DNA of 64,000 bases. Origin: Puccinellia tenuiflora (Eukaryota > Streptophyta > Magnoliopsida > Poales > Poaceae). Both the position numbers and the translations under genes were made by a program. The stretch spans positions 478,432-542,431 of the forward strand of contig QRDG01000412.1 of the NCBI GenBank assembly GCA_012064385.1, written 5' to 3'. Numbering within the stretch: position 1 is the first letter of the stretch; each line of letters begins with the position of its first letter. This document shows, piece by piece, positions 10,653 to 22,150 of the stretch. Below the pieces are notes generated by a model. It saw nothing but the letters and a program-made list of their open reading frames with translations. It had not been told where the DNA came from and searched no databases.

Positions 10653-11435
10653 TGTCGGGGGGAAGCCCCCGAGTGGGGTCAATATGGTGAAATAAGCAAG
10701 GACTCGGAGTTGACCGAGTCAAGGGAAACCGACATACCATACCAGCTTACCCGGTGTCGACCGGGTCAAGGCTAAACCGACTTACCCTTATGTCGGATCA
10801 TGTTTATTCTATGTCGGGATCCTCTTTGTTGTTCTTATGTGCAGGAAAGAGTACCGAGTCAAGAGCACGGGGCATACCTATGCCGGGTAAAGGTTATCCC
10901 GGATGATGGACCGAGCTCCTTGAGACACGGAGCGAGACAAGGGCGGCAGCGTGCCGCAAGTGGACGGCGTGCCAAGCCTCGGCCATGCCTCTGACGCGGG
11001 CGGCGCGGTACAGAGGCGCTAGGCCTAGGCGTGGGTGTCCTGTCTGACGCAGAGGGGACCGTGGCGACCAGCGCTGCCACGGCCTGGGCATGGCACAGCG
11101 GCGCCCGTGTCGGGCGGCGACCAGAGGGTATGGCGACAGTAGCAATGTTTTACACTGTAACCCTGGGTTTCCCTATATAAGGGGTACCAGGGGCTTCTCT
11201 TACACGGACGCTTGGATGATCTTTGACTTCACGCGTAGACGCTAGCATTTCCTCCAGAGCCCTCTGAGAGCCAAGGAGCCACTCTGAGACTCGGTAGGAG
11301 CTTAGAGTGGGTAGTTTCTTCTATCCAGCTCAAGGAGCAGGCTTGTAATCAGTTGTGATCCACTTATATACATTAGAAAGGCAGGAGTAGGGGTGTTATC
11401 TCCTCACGAGAGCCCCGAACCTGGGTAAAATCGAG

Positions 11436-11468
<33 letters not shown>

Positions 11469-11570
11469 CTCTCTGTACGTCTTCACGTGCAAGTCCTCCC
11501 CGGTTGCCTCCAGCGTCCAATCGGCCCCACCTTAAGCCTATATGGCATCTGTCCGTGCACCACCACGACA
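10653..11570 (+). repeat. Element B 5' LTR
   Basis: 918 bp. It contains TATATAA at 11174-11180 in the context CCCTATATAAGGGG, a GT-rich microsatellite at about 11435-11468, and the ATG at 11542 that opens the gag frame. Confidence 0.95.
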
Positions 11571-12746
11571 GTTGGCGCCCACCGTGGGGCCAGCAGCGGC
11601 GCTGGCTGGTGTGTTCATCCGGACGGGTTCCTTCATCGCGTCGGGTGAGCGTGTTCTCTGTGGCCTTGTCCACAGGTTCGGCTCGCTCAACGTCGTCAGC
11701 GACAACGCCGGCTGTTTCGGCAGCAGGCCGCTACCTCGGAACGGGTGCCTCATCGAGTTCGGCTCCCTCACCGTCTACGTCGCCACCGAGGTCCCCTGCC
11801 GGTTCCCCGACAGGGTGCAGGTTGCTGCGGATCCCCCCGCTGTCTGTGCAGCTCGCGGCCGATGTATCGCCCGCCCCGCTAGCTGTACAGAGGTCATGAT
11901 GACCGCCCCGGTTGTTGGTGCCGGGGTGGCCGAGGTCAACACCAGGTCTGCCAGGACGGGACGCCCGCCGCTGGAGAGGCCGGAGAACCGTCAGGAGCTG
12001 GCCAGTACTACCGCTGTGCTGGCAGTGCCGAGTCCTCTTCAGGACGTGATCGAGAAGCTGGCAACGCCAGTGGCTCCGAGCGCAGATGTTGCTCTAACTC
12101 CGGCAGAGTTGGAACAGCAGCGCCAGGAGATACTCCGAGAGGCCCAGGAGGTGGCCCGAGTCAAGCAGGATTTCGACATCTCCCTCTGTGAGTACAATAT
12201 CGCTCATGGTTTTACACCGGTAGCCAACCCGGATAGTCGCATAAATGAGGTACGTGCTAGAGGTAGAGACCTCAATGCCGAGATAGCTAGAGATGGTAGA
12301 GCCAGATCTAGTAGAACTGCTAGTCATGTGTCGGCAGGCCGGCCGAAATACAGTACCCCGGGCAAGAACCTTAGAGCTGCTGAGGCTGCTATAGCTGAGT
12401 TACCTAATTTATCCGGTGAAGCTCGTAGTAGGCAGCAGGACCGAGTTAATGAGTTGGTAGCTGTAGCCAACCGTCAGAATGAGGCATTCCGGAATGCAAA
12501 CCCGGGTGTAGGAGGATCCGGGTATCTCTACTCAAATGGTGGTGCCGAAGGAGTGTCCAAGGGACAGTCCTCTTCGCCGTATGTCGGTGGGAGCCGTGGC
12601 CAGAGTGTGAACTCTGACAAGAACAAACAGATGCAGGCGTATGATCCGGTATATGCCGGAAAGCAGAAAGCTGCCCAAGATCAACCCGGTCAGGGAGCTC
12701 TAGGACCCGTTCAGGGCAGACATGAAGCCAACCAAGTTAACCCGGC
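11542..12746 (+). pseudogene. Element B gag, N-terminal part (interrupted by element C)
   Basis: An open frame from ATG 11542, inside the LTR, runs through the primer binding site into Ala-rich then charged sequence. It is still open where C is inserted (TSD CCGGC at 12742-12746). The frame resumes at 22151; the two parts, with one TSD copy removed, total 3447 nt (1149 codons including the stop). Gag-protease was therefore open when C landed. Residues about 170-330 include a Gln/Arg/Glu-rich, coiled-coil-prone segment. Gag forms the cytoplasmic virus-like particle that packages element RNA. An alternative is that translation starts at a later ATG in the interior. Confidence 0.8.
11573..11590 (+). 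other. Element B primer binding site
   Basis: TGGCGCCCACCGTGGGGC starts two bases after the LTR end. The identical sequence is found at the same place in element D. Confidence 0.75.
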
Positions 12747-13806
12747 TGTCGGAGATTGTCCCCAGGAACTAGGGGTGTCTCCAAGGTATCGTGTAAGGGG
12801 CTGAACACGGAGTCAAACAGTCCACAACGTGCTCCGGCGACGGTGCTCGTCAAGCTCGCTGCGGACGACACTGCAGAGATTGACACAAGGTATTACCCAG
12901 GTTCAGGGCCCTCTTGTGGAGGTAAAACCCCTACGTCCTGCTATGGTGTATTGCACTGCTTGGAGAGTTACAGTATAAGGAGAGCTTGTCGAGCTCGAGG
13001 TGGCTAACAATGGCTACTGGCTAGTCTTTAGATCTAGGGTTTTTGAGCAGGCTCCTAGACTCCAAAAAACGAACCCTTTGCTTGGGCGTGCTCCTCCTCC
13101 TTTTATAGGAGCCCTGGGCCTCTTCTGCCCAAACATTTGGGCGGGAAGGGCTGCCACATGGCGACGAAGGAGGAGGCGCGGTGCACCGTAAAGGTGAGGT
13201 CTACCATAAAGGTAAGGCTCGTGGACGCGGTCCACGGCAGGGGGACGGCGTCACCAAAGCTGAAAAGGGGCACCGACCAGCTGGACAGCGGGCTGGCGCT
13301 TGCCGAGGTGGGAGGTGGCCCACGGTGACGTCGTCCTTGGAGCGTAGCTGCAGACTGTTCCCTTGTCACCAAAGAGGCAATACTCGTTGTCCGCTTTGCT
13401 TGGCTCCGCTTTGTTGACTGCTTTATACATGGAAACGGCAACTGCGGCGTCGTCGTCACCGCGCGTAGGCACGCGCGTCACTCTGCACATGGCGCAGAGC
13501 CCATGTGCGCTCTGCCGCGGGGGCAGAGATGGCTTCACGAGGAAAACGCTTCGCGAGGCGAAAGGCCTCGCCAAGCCTTTTGGCTTGGTCCTTAGTAGAA
13601 TTGCGGGCGGCGTCGGAGACGCCTTGTCGAAGAGCGATCCCTCGCCAAGGGAAAGAACCCTTGGCGAGGAGAACCCTTCGCGAGGAGAGAAATCCTCGCG
13701 AAGCTCGCCAGGCTTGGAGAGCCTGGTCCTTAGCGAAAATCATCCAAATAATCTTGTGGGCCCTGGCAGGCCGGCCCGTGGTACCCTGGTTTCCACTGTG
13801 CCGATA
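12747..13806 (-). repeat. Element C LTR (3' LTR in element sense)
   Basis: 1060 bp with TATAAAAG on the minus strand at about 13108-13101. It ends CCGATA, against CCGACA in the other copy. Eight perfect short hairpins cluster at 13460-13726. Confidence 0.95.
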
Positions 13807-14111
13807 GTAGCCCCCGGGCCCGCGATGGGCACGCCGAGGCCCATGACGAAGGCGAAGCGTCGAGGGGCCAAAGATGCCTGACAGGGCCGCGACACGTGTC
13901 ACGCTGCGGTTGCGCCCGCGGCCGCGGCCTCCTCGGCTCCAACGGGCGACGTGGCGGGGCCCGCCACGACTCGAGTGCTGGTCAATAAAGCCTGGGCGCG
14001 CAGGCGGCGCCCATTACTTCTCCCGTAACTCCTCCGCACACTTCTCCCCACGCCTCCAATCTCTCCAGAGAGCTCCAACCTCCAGAGTACTCTTCTTCCT
14101 CTCCGGCGACC

Positions 14112-17100
14112 ATGGCCCCCAAGAGAGCAGCCACCGACCTGAAGGGCAAGGCCACCGTGCAGGCGAGCTCGTCGGCAGCGATGGCGCGGGCGGGCACGTC
14201 CGCGGCGATGGCGCGTGCCGCTGCTCTCGAGGGAGCACTGCCGAAGACGCGCGTCACCGCTGCGACGATAGCGACGGTGCGCCACCTGGCGGCGGCGAAA
14301 ACCAACGAGCACGGCGCCACCGAGCTGAGGCCGGCCGGTAGCAGGCTCACCGACACCTTCTACCCCATCTTTCTTCATACTCTCTACGCCGGCCTGGTAC
14401 CACCATTCTCTGATTTCCTCCTGGCGATCTTGGAGACGTACCAGATCCAACTCCTTCATCTTCATCCCAACTCCATCCTCATCCTTGCCATCTTCGCCCA
14501 CTTCTGCGAGGCCTACCTTGGCATCCGTCCCTCGGTGGCGCTCTTCCGCAGCTTCTATTCCCTTCGGAACTCCGCCAAGGGCGAGCGGCTTGGGTGCGTC
14601 TCCTTCCGCATCGTCGACGCCAGGAGCGACAACTACATCCCCATCGCCTGGAGTGGCGAGGACGCCGTCACCAAGGTGACGAAAAAGGTCGACAAGTTCC
14701 GCGAGAAGTGGCTCTTTGTCGACGCCAAGGCCACCAACCCTCTCCTGGAGGTGCCCGAGGCGCCGCCGAGGAAGTGGGCGCGCTGGGCGAGCGCGGACTT
14801 CAGGGGCTCGAAGCTTGACGCGGTGTACGTGTACATCCGTCACATCCGCGAGGCAGGGGTCACCGGCCAAATGGTGGCGAAGGACTTCACCAGGCGCCGC
14901 ATCGCTCCTCTCCAACAGCACGCCGAGCCGGTGTGGCGATACGACGGCAAGGACGACGCCATGCGGCTAAGTAGGGATGGCTTCGAGCCTGATGTGCTCC
15001 GCCAGATTATGAACATTCTCTTCACATCGCCGGAGATCCTGTCCGCCAAGAAAGAGGCGGCCAAGCCGCTCATCGTCTTCGCCGAGGAGAGCATAGAGGA
15101 GCAGCGCTCGCATATGCCCACGTTCGACGAGTGGGGAATCGTGCCCGCGGGGCACAGCGGGCCTCGCCCTAACCCGTGGGCGGCGGAGCCGGAGTACGTG
15201 GATGAGGCTCCTGAGGCTGAGGAGGCCGAGTCTGCCGAGGAGGAGGCCTCGAGAAGCGAGGGCCCCCTTGGCGAGGACGAGGCTTCAAGGGGCGCTGACC
15301 CCGTCGGCGAGGGCGCCGGATCCTCGAGGAGCGCCCACGCCGAAGTGGACCTCCAGGTGCTCTCCTCCGGCGACGAGGAGGACGCCTTCCGCATCGTCCG
15401 CTCCCAGCGCGCCGAGGAGGAGGAGGAGACGAGCGGCGGCGGAAAAGGGCGTTGCGAGCCCCGCTCCAAGGCCGGCCACGATAGGAGGGCCGCAACCGCG
15501 GGAGGCATCCCTCGCGCGGAGACAAGCGCGGCCCAGGAGGGGGCCGGAGCGAGCCTCACCCAGCCTCCCAAGGCGAAGAAGAGGGTGTGGGTGATGGCTG
15601 GCGAGTAAGCTCTCGATTTCTCTTTCTCCTTCAATATTTTGCTTTGAGAATTCCCCCTTTGAAGGATCTTCGACTTGCCTTCCTTTCAGGCAGCCCGCAG
15701 AGCCAAAGAGGTGGCGGCTCGGCGGGGCTGGAGAGACCACCAGCGTCGCCGCGGAGACGCCCGCGGCAGGCGAGCCGCAGCAGGCAGTTGCTTCTCCCGC
15801 GGTCGAGCACCGCGCGGAGACGGTGATGGCCGAGGAAAGCGTAGTGTCGCCGATTCGGGCGGCGACTCCTCCAGCAGCGGAGCCCCTCGTGGAGGAGACC
15901 GCAGAGGCGGCGGCGTCGCCAACCAGGGCGGCGACTCCTCCAGTCCAGCAGGAGGCGGAGGAGGAAACCGTGGACGAGGACATCATCGCGGAGCCACCTC
16001 CAGAAGAGGGGGCCTCGAGAGGGGCTGACGCGCCTGGGGCCGCGGCGGACGCGGCCGTTGCAGAGGGGACCGGAGGCGCCCCTGTGGAGCAGGAGGCAGA
16101 GACATCTCTGGAGCCCCCGAGCGACGGGGCCAGGGGCGAAGAGATGCCCAGCCCCCGGAGGGCTCTCGACGCGGGCGGCGAGGGAGACGCCCCCACGAGC
16201 CCCCATGCCGCGGCGGAGGCCGCTACAAACCCGGGGCAGGATGCCCTTGGCGCCTCGACAAGCGTCGAGGGAACTGCACCTAGCAGCAGCGTGGGAGTCT
16301 CCTTGGCGCTGCAAGCGCCGCATCGTCAGGCAGCCCATCGCCGGATCGTACTCAACCGGGCGCGGCGAGCACTCGACGGGCTGGAGGAGCAGCTCGCCAG
16401 GAAAGAAGACGCCCGGGCGGAGGAGAAGGCGAGGCTCAGCGAAGCCTGGGCCCTTCTCTTCGAGAGGGTGGAGGTGTGCCGCCGGTGGGATGCGGCGGCC
16501 CAGGCGGAATGCCAAGAGGCCCTCCGCTTCGCCAAGGAGACCCGCGACAGCGTCAAGCGGGAGGCGCAGGAGGTGATGGAGGAGCTCGACGCCGCCAGGG
16601 AAGCGCTCGAGGTGGAAACCACCTCCAAGCACGACGAGCTGGCGGCCGCGAAGCAGAAACTCTCCGCCGACACCGAGGCCGCCAAGGCCAGCCTGAACGA
16701 GCTCCGCGAGCAGCTGGACGCCCGCGAGGGGCAGCTGGCGCCTCGCGAGGCCGGGCTAAAAAGGCGTGAGGAAGAGCTTGCCCTCCAGGAGAAGGAGCTG
16801 CAGCGGCGCGAGGAGCAGGTCCAGCTGCTCGCGAAGGACCAGGCCACCCGCGAGGGGCAGCTGGAGGAGCGTGAAGGCCGGGTGGCCACGGACGAGGCCA
16901 ACCTTGCGGCGGAGCACAAGAGGCTCCAAGAAGAGGCTGACCTCAAGGTCAAACTCGTCCGCGAAAACCTCTCCAAGGAGTACGACGAGAAGGTCGCGAA
17001 GCACGAGGACCGCCTCAAGACCAAGCGCAAGGAGCTTGAGCAGGAGGAAAAGCGGTTGACCTCCTGCCTCGAGGTCTCTCGGGAGGCCCAGGCGCGCGCC

Positions 17101-17664
17101 GTGGGGAACGCCTTTGCCCTGGAGAGAGACCTGAATGAGCTCCGGCAGCAGGTGGGGCCGGTCGCGGCCCTGGTGGAGCAGGCACGAGACCAGCGCCAGG
17201 TCGACCGGCTCATGACGCGCCAGCGTCAAAGCATTCTCCAGAGCCTGGTGAGCCGCGTGCGCGCCGTCGGGAGAGATCTGAGGATCAACGTCCCCTCCTT
17301 CTCCGCAGCGACCGACGACAAAACTTCATACTCGCACTTCTTCGAGCAGTTCCTCGGAAAGCTTGAAGGGGTCGCGAAGAGCTTCGACAAGCGCGTCGTG
17401 GAGGAGAGTCGCGACCTCCTTGTCGTCGCCGTCACCAACGTCTTTAGCAACCTCGTGAGGCTCCAGCCCTCACTTGATCTTGAGGACGTGATGGCGCCGC
17501 CGCGCGCCATCAGCGACAAAGCGCGGGAGACCGCCAAGCGGGCCGCCATCGCGTATGCCAAGAAATTCGACCAAGTGGTGATCGAAGGCGACGACGAGGA
17601 AGCCCTGGAGGAGGCGGAAACCACCGTGGATCGCGCAGGCACCTCAGGAGGCGCGACGGCCTGA
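14112..17664 (+). CDS. Element C antisense gene, intact, 2 exons, 1155 aa
   Basis: Exons 14112-15604 and 15690-17664 (GT-AG intron of 85 bp) join in phase to 3468 nt. Residues about 75-330 form the domain like the Pfam family called putative gypsy type transposon (FYPIFLHTLYAGLVPPFSDFLL, FCEAYLGIRPSVALFRSFYSL). A long acidic, Ser/Glu-rich linker follows. Residues about 690-960 are a strong coiled coil of Glu/Arg/Lys/Leu heptads with repeated LDAREGQLAPREAGL-like units. The end is globular (HFFEQFLGKLEGVAKSFD). It lies on the strand opposite to C's gag, upstream of C's 3' LTR. CAATAAAG at 13983 could serve as a weak TATA box. The function is unknown; a DNA- or RNA-associated scaffold would be a guess. 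Note that the element's sense genes are defective while this one is open. Confidence 0.8.
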
Positions 17665-18602
17665 GCTCCTTGCCTGGACGCGCGGAGGCGCATACCATTT
17701 TAGCATTCGTTTTGTTTGTAAGCTTTTGTAAAAACTTGTTAAGTTATTGGAGTATGCTTGTGGACGTCCCTCGGGAAGCCTTTGTCCTTCCCCCTCATGT
17801 CTTTTCGCTCTACGTCTTAGGCCCCTCTCTTAGCGCTACACCACCGCCGCTTCGGTATGTGCGAGTCAGTGCTCCACAAGTCCGGGGGGTGCATGAGGCC
17901 TTGAGAAGTAAGAGCTCCTCGAAGCGCGATGCTTGGGGCCCCCCCTTTGACGTGCAAGCAGCCCATGAGGCATAGGAGAGAGAAAAGAGACTCGAGGGGC
18001 GAAAACCAGCGGGAAGAGATCTGAACAAGTATTTAGACTTAGCTTGCCGAGGTGTTTTCGCCTTGGAAAGGGTGTTGGTTCCCTTGGCGAGGCGTTTTCG
18101 CTTTGTCGCTGCCTGAGGCTTGGAGAGCCTGTTTTCCTGCACTTGGAGAGATAGGCGTACCCACAAGCAGTAGACAGTTAAAGAATCTTATGGTGCTCGT
18201 AGGTTCCTTCATGTGTGTCTCGCGAGGAGAAACAGGCACCAAGGTTTTGGTGATCCTTGGTGAGTTGACGTGCGCGGGAGCTGACCCATGAGTTCAGAGC
18301 TCCTTGGGAGTTGACATGCATGAGAGCTGATCCGTAAGTTCAGAGCTCGGATCCCTTGGGTTGTAGGCGCTGCCGGGATGCTCCCGTGGCATGGCACCCT
18401 GCTAGCCCCCGCTCGTGAGATACACAGGAGGGATCGTACGAGCAAGAATAAACAGCAATAACAGCTTTGCCGAAGTCGCAAAACATGCTGGCGCGATGCG
18501 CAAAGGTTCAGAATGACCTGGAATAGGTGTTCATTACACTGGCGTGGCCAGGAGTTTCTCTTCTTTGATGATGAAGCGTTGCTCCTCCGGGAGCGCGCTC
18601 CC
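17665..18602. other. Element C spacer between gag and the antisense gene
   Basis: Nothing coding was found. On the minus strand it carries two polypurine-like motifs (plus-strand AGCCCCCG at about 18404 and, just inside gag, 18639). The short segments around 18050-18110 repeat GGCGAGG/GCGTTTTCGC motifs like those in the LTR. Confidence 0.5.
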
Positions 18603-21034
18603 CTATTTAGGAGGCAGGTTGGCGCCGATGGTGACGCAAGCCCCCGAGCCGCTTGCCTCCAGAGACACTTGTTTTGTCGCGGCCTTCTCCTGGGAGAACA
18701 GCTGCTTCTTCTTCGCGGGGGGCCTCGGGAGGGGTTCCTCGTCCTCGTCGGCGGGTGACGCCACCGCGGCAGCCTTGTAGGCCGCTTGCGCAGCGTACAG
18801 GGCGTCCGAGACCACGCCGCGGATGACAATGGTGCCACCCGAGCCAGGGAGCTTGACGAGGTTGTAGGCGTGGTGGGTCACCGCCATGAACTTGGCGAGG
18901 GCGGGGTAGCCGAGTATGGCGTTGTAGGGTAGGCCGATGTGCGCGACGTCGAAGTCGATCAGCTCGGTGCGGTAATTGGCCTGGGTGCCGAAAGTGACGG
19001 CGAGCCTCACCTGCCCCAAAGGGGTGGTAAGACCCTCTGTCACTCCCGAGAAGGGCCTGGTAGGCATGAGCCGCTCATAGGGCACCTGCAGCTTCTCGAA
19101 TGTCTCGACGGAGATGACGTTGAGGCCAGCACCCCCATCAATGAGCGTCTTAGAGACGGCGATGTTGTTGATGGTGGGAGTGCAGACCAGCGGGATAGTG
19201 CCAACGGTTGAAGTAGACTTGGGGTGGTCGCCGGAGTCGAAAGTAATGGGGCACTGGGACCACTTGAGGGGCCTGGAGGCCTCGACTCCGGGGAGGGCTG
19301 CCGCGACCTCGCGAGCGAGTTGCTTGAAGTGGCGATTGGAGCGAGGGGCCTGGGCCCCGCCAAGGATACAAGCTGCCCCGCGAGGCACCTGGTAGCCTTC
19401 GTCAGCCTCGGCAGGCAGGTTGTCGTTTGCGGGCTGGGCAGCGTTGGCCTGGGGGTTCTGCTGGTAGTTGTCGTTGTAGTTGTTGTTCCAGCGTCGCCCC
19501 CCGCGGCCGCTGCGGCCTCCGCCGCAGCCTCCGCGGCCTCCGTTCGCCTCGCGAGCCTCGCGAGCCTCGCGAAGCCTCTTGATGTCAAAGCAGTCCTCGG
19601 TGGCGTGAGAGTGCCTGTTGTGGTAGATGCAAAAGGGACGATCATCCTTCTTCTCAGGTCCTGCAGCTGGAGTGGCAGCTTGGCGAGACTGCTTGGCGTC
19701 AGGCTCTGCTGCGAGGACCGCAGTAGTCTTGCGCTTCTCCGAAGATTTCTTCTTCTTGGACCCCTCGGCAGGGTCCCCTGGCTCGTTCTTGACGAACAAG
19801 CGGCCCTCTTCAGCCTTGGCGCACTTGTCCGCCAAGTCGAAAAGCTTGACGACGGTGGTGATGTTGTCGTGGATGCCGAGCTTCTCGAGCATCCGCACGT
19901 CTGTGACCCCAGCCTGGAAGGCCGAAATGACCTGTGCGTCGGTGGCGTTGGGGATCTTGTTGCGCACTTGGCTGAAGCGCTGGATGTACTTGCGGAGGGT
20001 CTCGCCGGGCTTCTGACGCACGGCGCGGAGGTCGTTGTAGGTGAGGCCGCGCTCGTACGTGCCCTTGAAGTTGGCGACGAAGCACCGGCAGAGCTCCTCC
20101 CAAGAGTTGATGGACTCGGCGGGAAGGTTGGTGAGCCATGAGGACGCAGAGTCCTTGAGGGCCATAGGGAACCAGTTCGCCATGACCTTGTCGTCGCCCC
20201 CGGCGGCCTGGATGGCCAAAGAGTAGAGCTGCAGGAACTCCAGGGGGTTGTTCTTGCCGTCGTAGCGCGGAGGGAGGCCGGCCTGAACTTGACCGGCCAA
20301 ACGACGCGACGAAGGCTGCGAGTGAACGCGGCCGTCGTGCCGTAGGTGACCGTGCCGTTGGCAAGGGTGGCGCGGAGGTGGCGCCCGGCGGTGGCGATGT
20401 CCTGGACGGCGCGGCTGCGGCGTTCTTGCCCGCGCTCGATGCTCACGCGCGCGTCCTCAGGGGCTCGCTGCACGATCTGGCAGTCATGCGGCGACGACGC
20501 GTGCGATGCAGCGCGGCCGTCGCGAGGAGGAGCCCCCGCTGGAGCAGGTTGCGGTGCAACCGGTGGAGCTGGAGCGGGTGCGGGATGGAGAGGAGGCGCG
20601 GGAGGTGCGCCGTGCGCCACGTCCCCCACGAGCGCAGAAGGAACCAGGGAACGAGACGGCGCGGGCACCGCGGCGCGGGCGGCGCCGATGAGCTCGGCAA
20701 CGCGGTTGAGCCAGCCTTCCTGAGCCGCCGGCGTGGGGCGGTACTGCAGCAGCTCCTGCGCCATGAGGAGCGCAGTCGCCGGGCTGGGCGCAGGGCGGCC
20801 CAGCGAGGAAGCAGCATGGTCCCGCGACGGGGGCAGGGAGGAGGCCTCCTCTTCGCCGAGGTCGTCCTCAGCGTGGTCGATGTCGTCGTCGTCCGGGTGC
20901 TCGACGCGGGGCTCGGGGTCGACACGGCGCTCCGGAGCAGAGCCCCCACGCGGGCGGCCACGCGGGCGGCCTGCGGGAGCGGTGGCGGCGCTAGCCGTCC
21001 GGCGAGCGAGACGTTCGGCACGAGAACCGGCCAT
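18603..21034 (-). pseudogene. Element C gag-protease, one frameshift, pol absent
   Basis: The start chosen is ATG 21034 (MAGSRAERLARR), about 50 bp after the LTR. The first about 240 residues are Arg/Pro/Ala-rich. Near 20308 the reading frame must change once, a one-base indel, to continue into the gag core (PPRYDGKNNPLEFLQLYS, then SSWLTNLP and CRCFVANFKGTYERG). Next come a zinc-knuckle-like cluster (CIYHNRHSHATEDC), an Arg/Gly-rich stretch and the aspartic protease signature LIDGGAGLNVISVETF. The frame ends at TAG 18605-18603 after NLPPK, at the position equivalent to the amber of B and D. Only 22 codons follow in frame before TAA, with no RT homology: pol is missing. Confidence 0.85.
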
Positions 21035-21065
21035 GGCTGTGTCGAGGATGAAGACGCGCCTCAGC

Positions 21066-21085
21066 CCCCTACCTGGTGCCCCAAA
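21066..21085 (-). other. Element C probable primer binding site
   Basis: Directly after the LTR the minus strand reads TTTGGGGCACCAGGTAGGGG. Its position is right for a primer site, but it is unlike the TGGCGCC site of A, B and D, so C may use another tRNA. Confidence 0.45.
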
Positions 21086-22145
21086 TGTCGGAGATTGTCC
21101 CCAGGAACTAGGGGTGTCTCCAAGGTATCGTGTAAGGGGCTAAACACGGAGTCAAACAATCCACAACGTGCTCCGGCGACGGTGCTCGTCAAGCTCGCTG
21201 CGGACGACACTGCAGAGATTGACACAAGGTATTACCCAGGTTCAGGGCCCTCTTGTGGAGGTAAAACCCCTACGTCCTGCTATGGTGTATTGCACTGCTT
21301 GGAGAGTTACAGTACAAGGAGAGCTTGTCGAGCTCGAGGTGGCTAACAATGGCTACTGGCTAGTCTTTAGATCTAGGGTTTTTGAGCAGGCTCCTAGACT
21401 CCAAAAAACGAACCCTTTGCTTGGGCGTGCTCCTCCTCCTTTTATAGGAGCCCTGGGCCTCTTCTGCCCAAACATTTGGGCGGGAAGGGCTGCCACATGG
21501 CGACGAAGGAGGAGGCGCGGTGCACCGTAAAGGTGAGGTCTACCATAAAGGTAAGGCTCGTGGACGCGGTCCACGGCAGGGGGACGACGTCACCAAAGCT
21601 GAAAAGGGGCACCGACCAGCTGGACAGCGGGCTGGCGCTTGCCGAGGTGGGAGGTGGCCCACGGTGACGTCGTCCTTGGAGCGTAGCTGCAGACTGTTCC
21701 CTTGTCACCAAAGAGGCAATACTCGTTGTCCGCTTTGCTTGGCTCCGCTTTGTTGACTGCTTTATACATGGAAACGGCAACTGCGGCGTCGTCGTCACCG
21801 CGCGTAGGCACGCGCGTCACTCTGCACATGGCGCAGAGCCCATGTGCGCTCTGCCGCGGGGGCAGAGATGGCTTCACGAGGAAAACGCTTCGCGAGGCGA
21901 AAGGCCTCGCCAAGCCTTTCGGCTTGGTCCTTAGTAGAATTGCGGGCGGCGTCGGAGACGCCTTGTCGAAGAGCGATCCCTCGCCAAGGGAAAGAACCCT
22001 TGGCGAGGAGAACCCTTCGCGAGGAGAGAAATCCTCGCGAAGCTCGCCAGGCTTGGAGAGCCTGGTCCTTAGCGAAAATCATCCAAAGAATCTTGTGGGC
22101 CCTGGCAGGCCGGCCCGTGGTACCCTGGTTTCCACTGTGCCGACA
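21086..22145 (-). repeat. Element C LTR (5' LTR in element sense)
   Basis: 1060 bp, starting TGTCGG and ending CCGACA on the plus strand. The hairpin cluster is preserved; the one substitution noted falls in a loop (TTTT to TTTC near 21919). Confidence 0.95.
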
Positions 22146-22150
22146 CCGGC

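Larger units (their letters stand above)
12747..22145 (-). mobile_element. Element C: non-autonomous gypsy-type element with gag-protease and antisense gene
   Basis: Two LTRs of exactly 1060 bp each (12747-13806 and 21086-22145) are flanked by the TSD CCGGC (12742-12746 and 22146-22150), inside the gag of B. They differ at only 7 positions by eye, six of them transitions, so C is the youngest of the nest. Orientation is minus: primer site next to the right LTR, polypurine tract CCCGGGGGCTAC (minus strand) next to the left one. The interior holds gag-protease but no RT, RNase H or integrase, so it needs pol from a relative. A large antisense gene fills the 3' half. Confidence 0.95.

Noticed and set aside
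10064..10695. Open frames of up to 192 codons over the 47-bp array
   Set aside because: The frame cycles through three phases with each unit, so no consistent repeat protein is encoded.
11435..11475. GT-rich run in B's LTR as a regulatory signal
   Set aside because: It is a simple microsatellite whose length differs between the two LTRs. Nothing supports a role.
16326..17213. Ser/Arg-rich open frame on the minus strand opposite the coiled coil of C's antisense gene
   Set aside because: It is a shadow of Glu/Lys/Leu-rich codons. The plus-strand frame is longer, spliced in phase and matches B and D in layout.
19224..20141. 305-codon plus-strand frame opposite C gag
   Set aside because: The minus strand here has clear gag and protease motifs. 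The plus frame has none.
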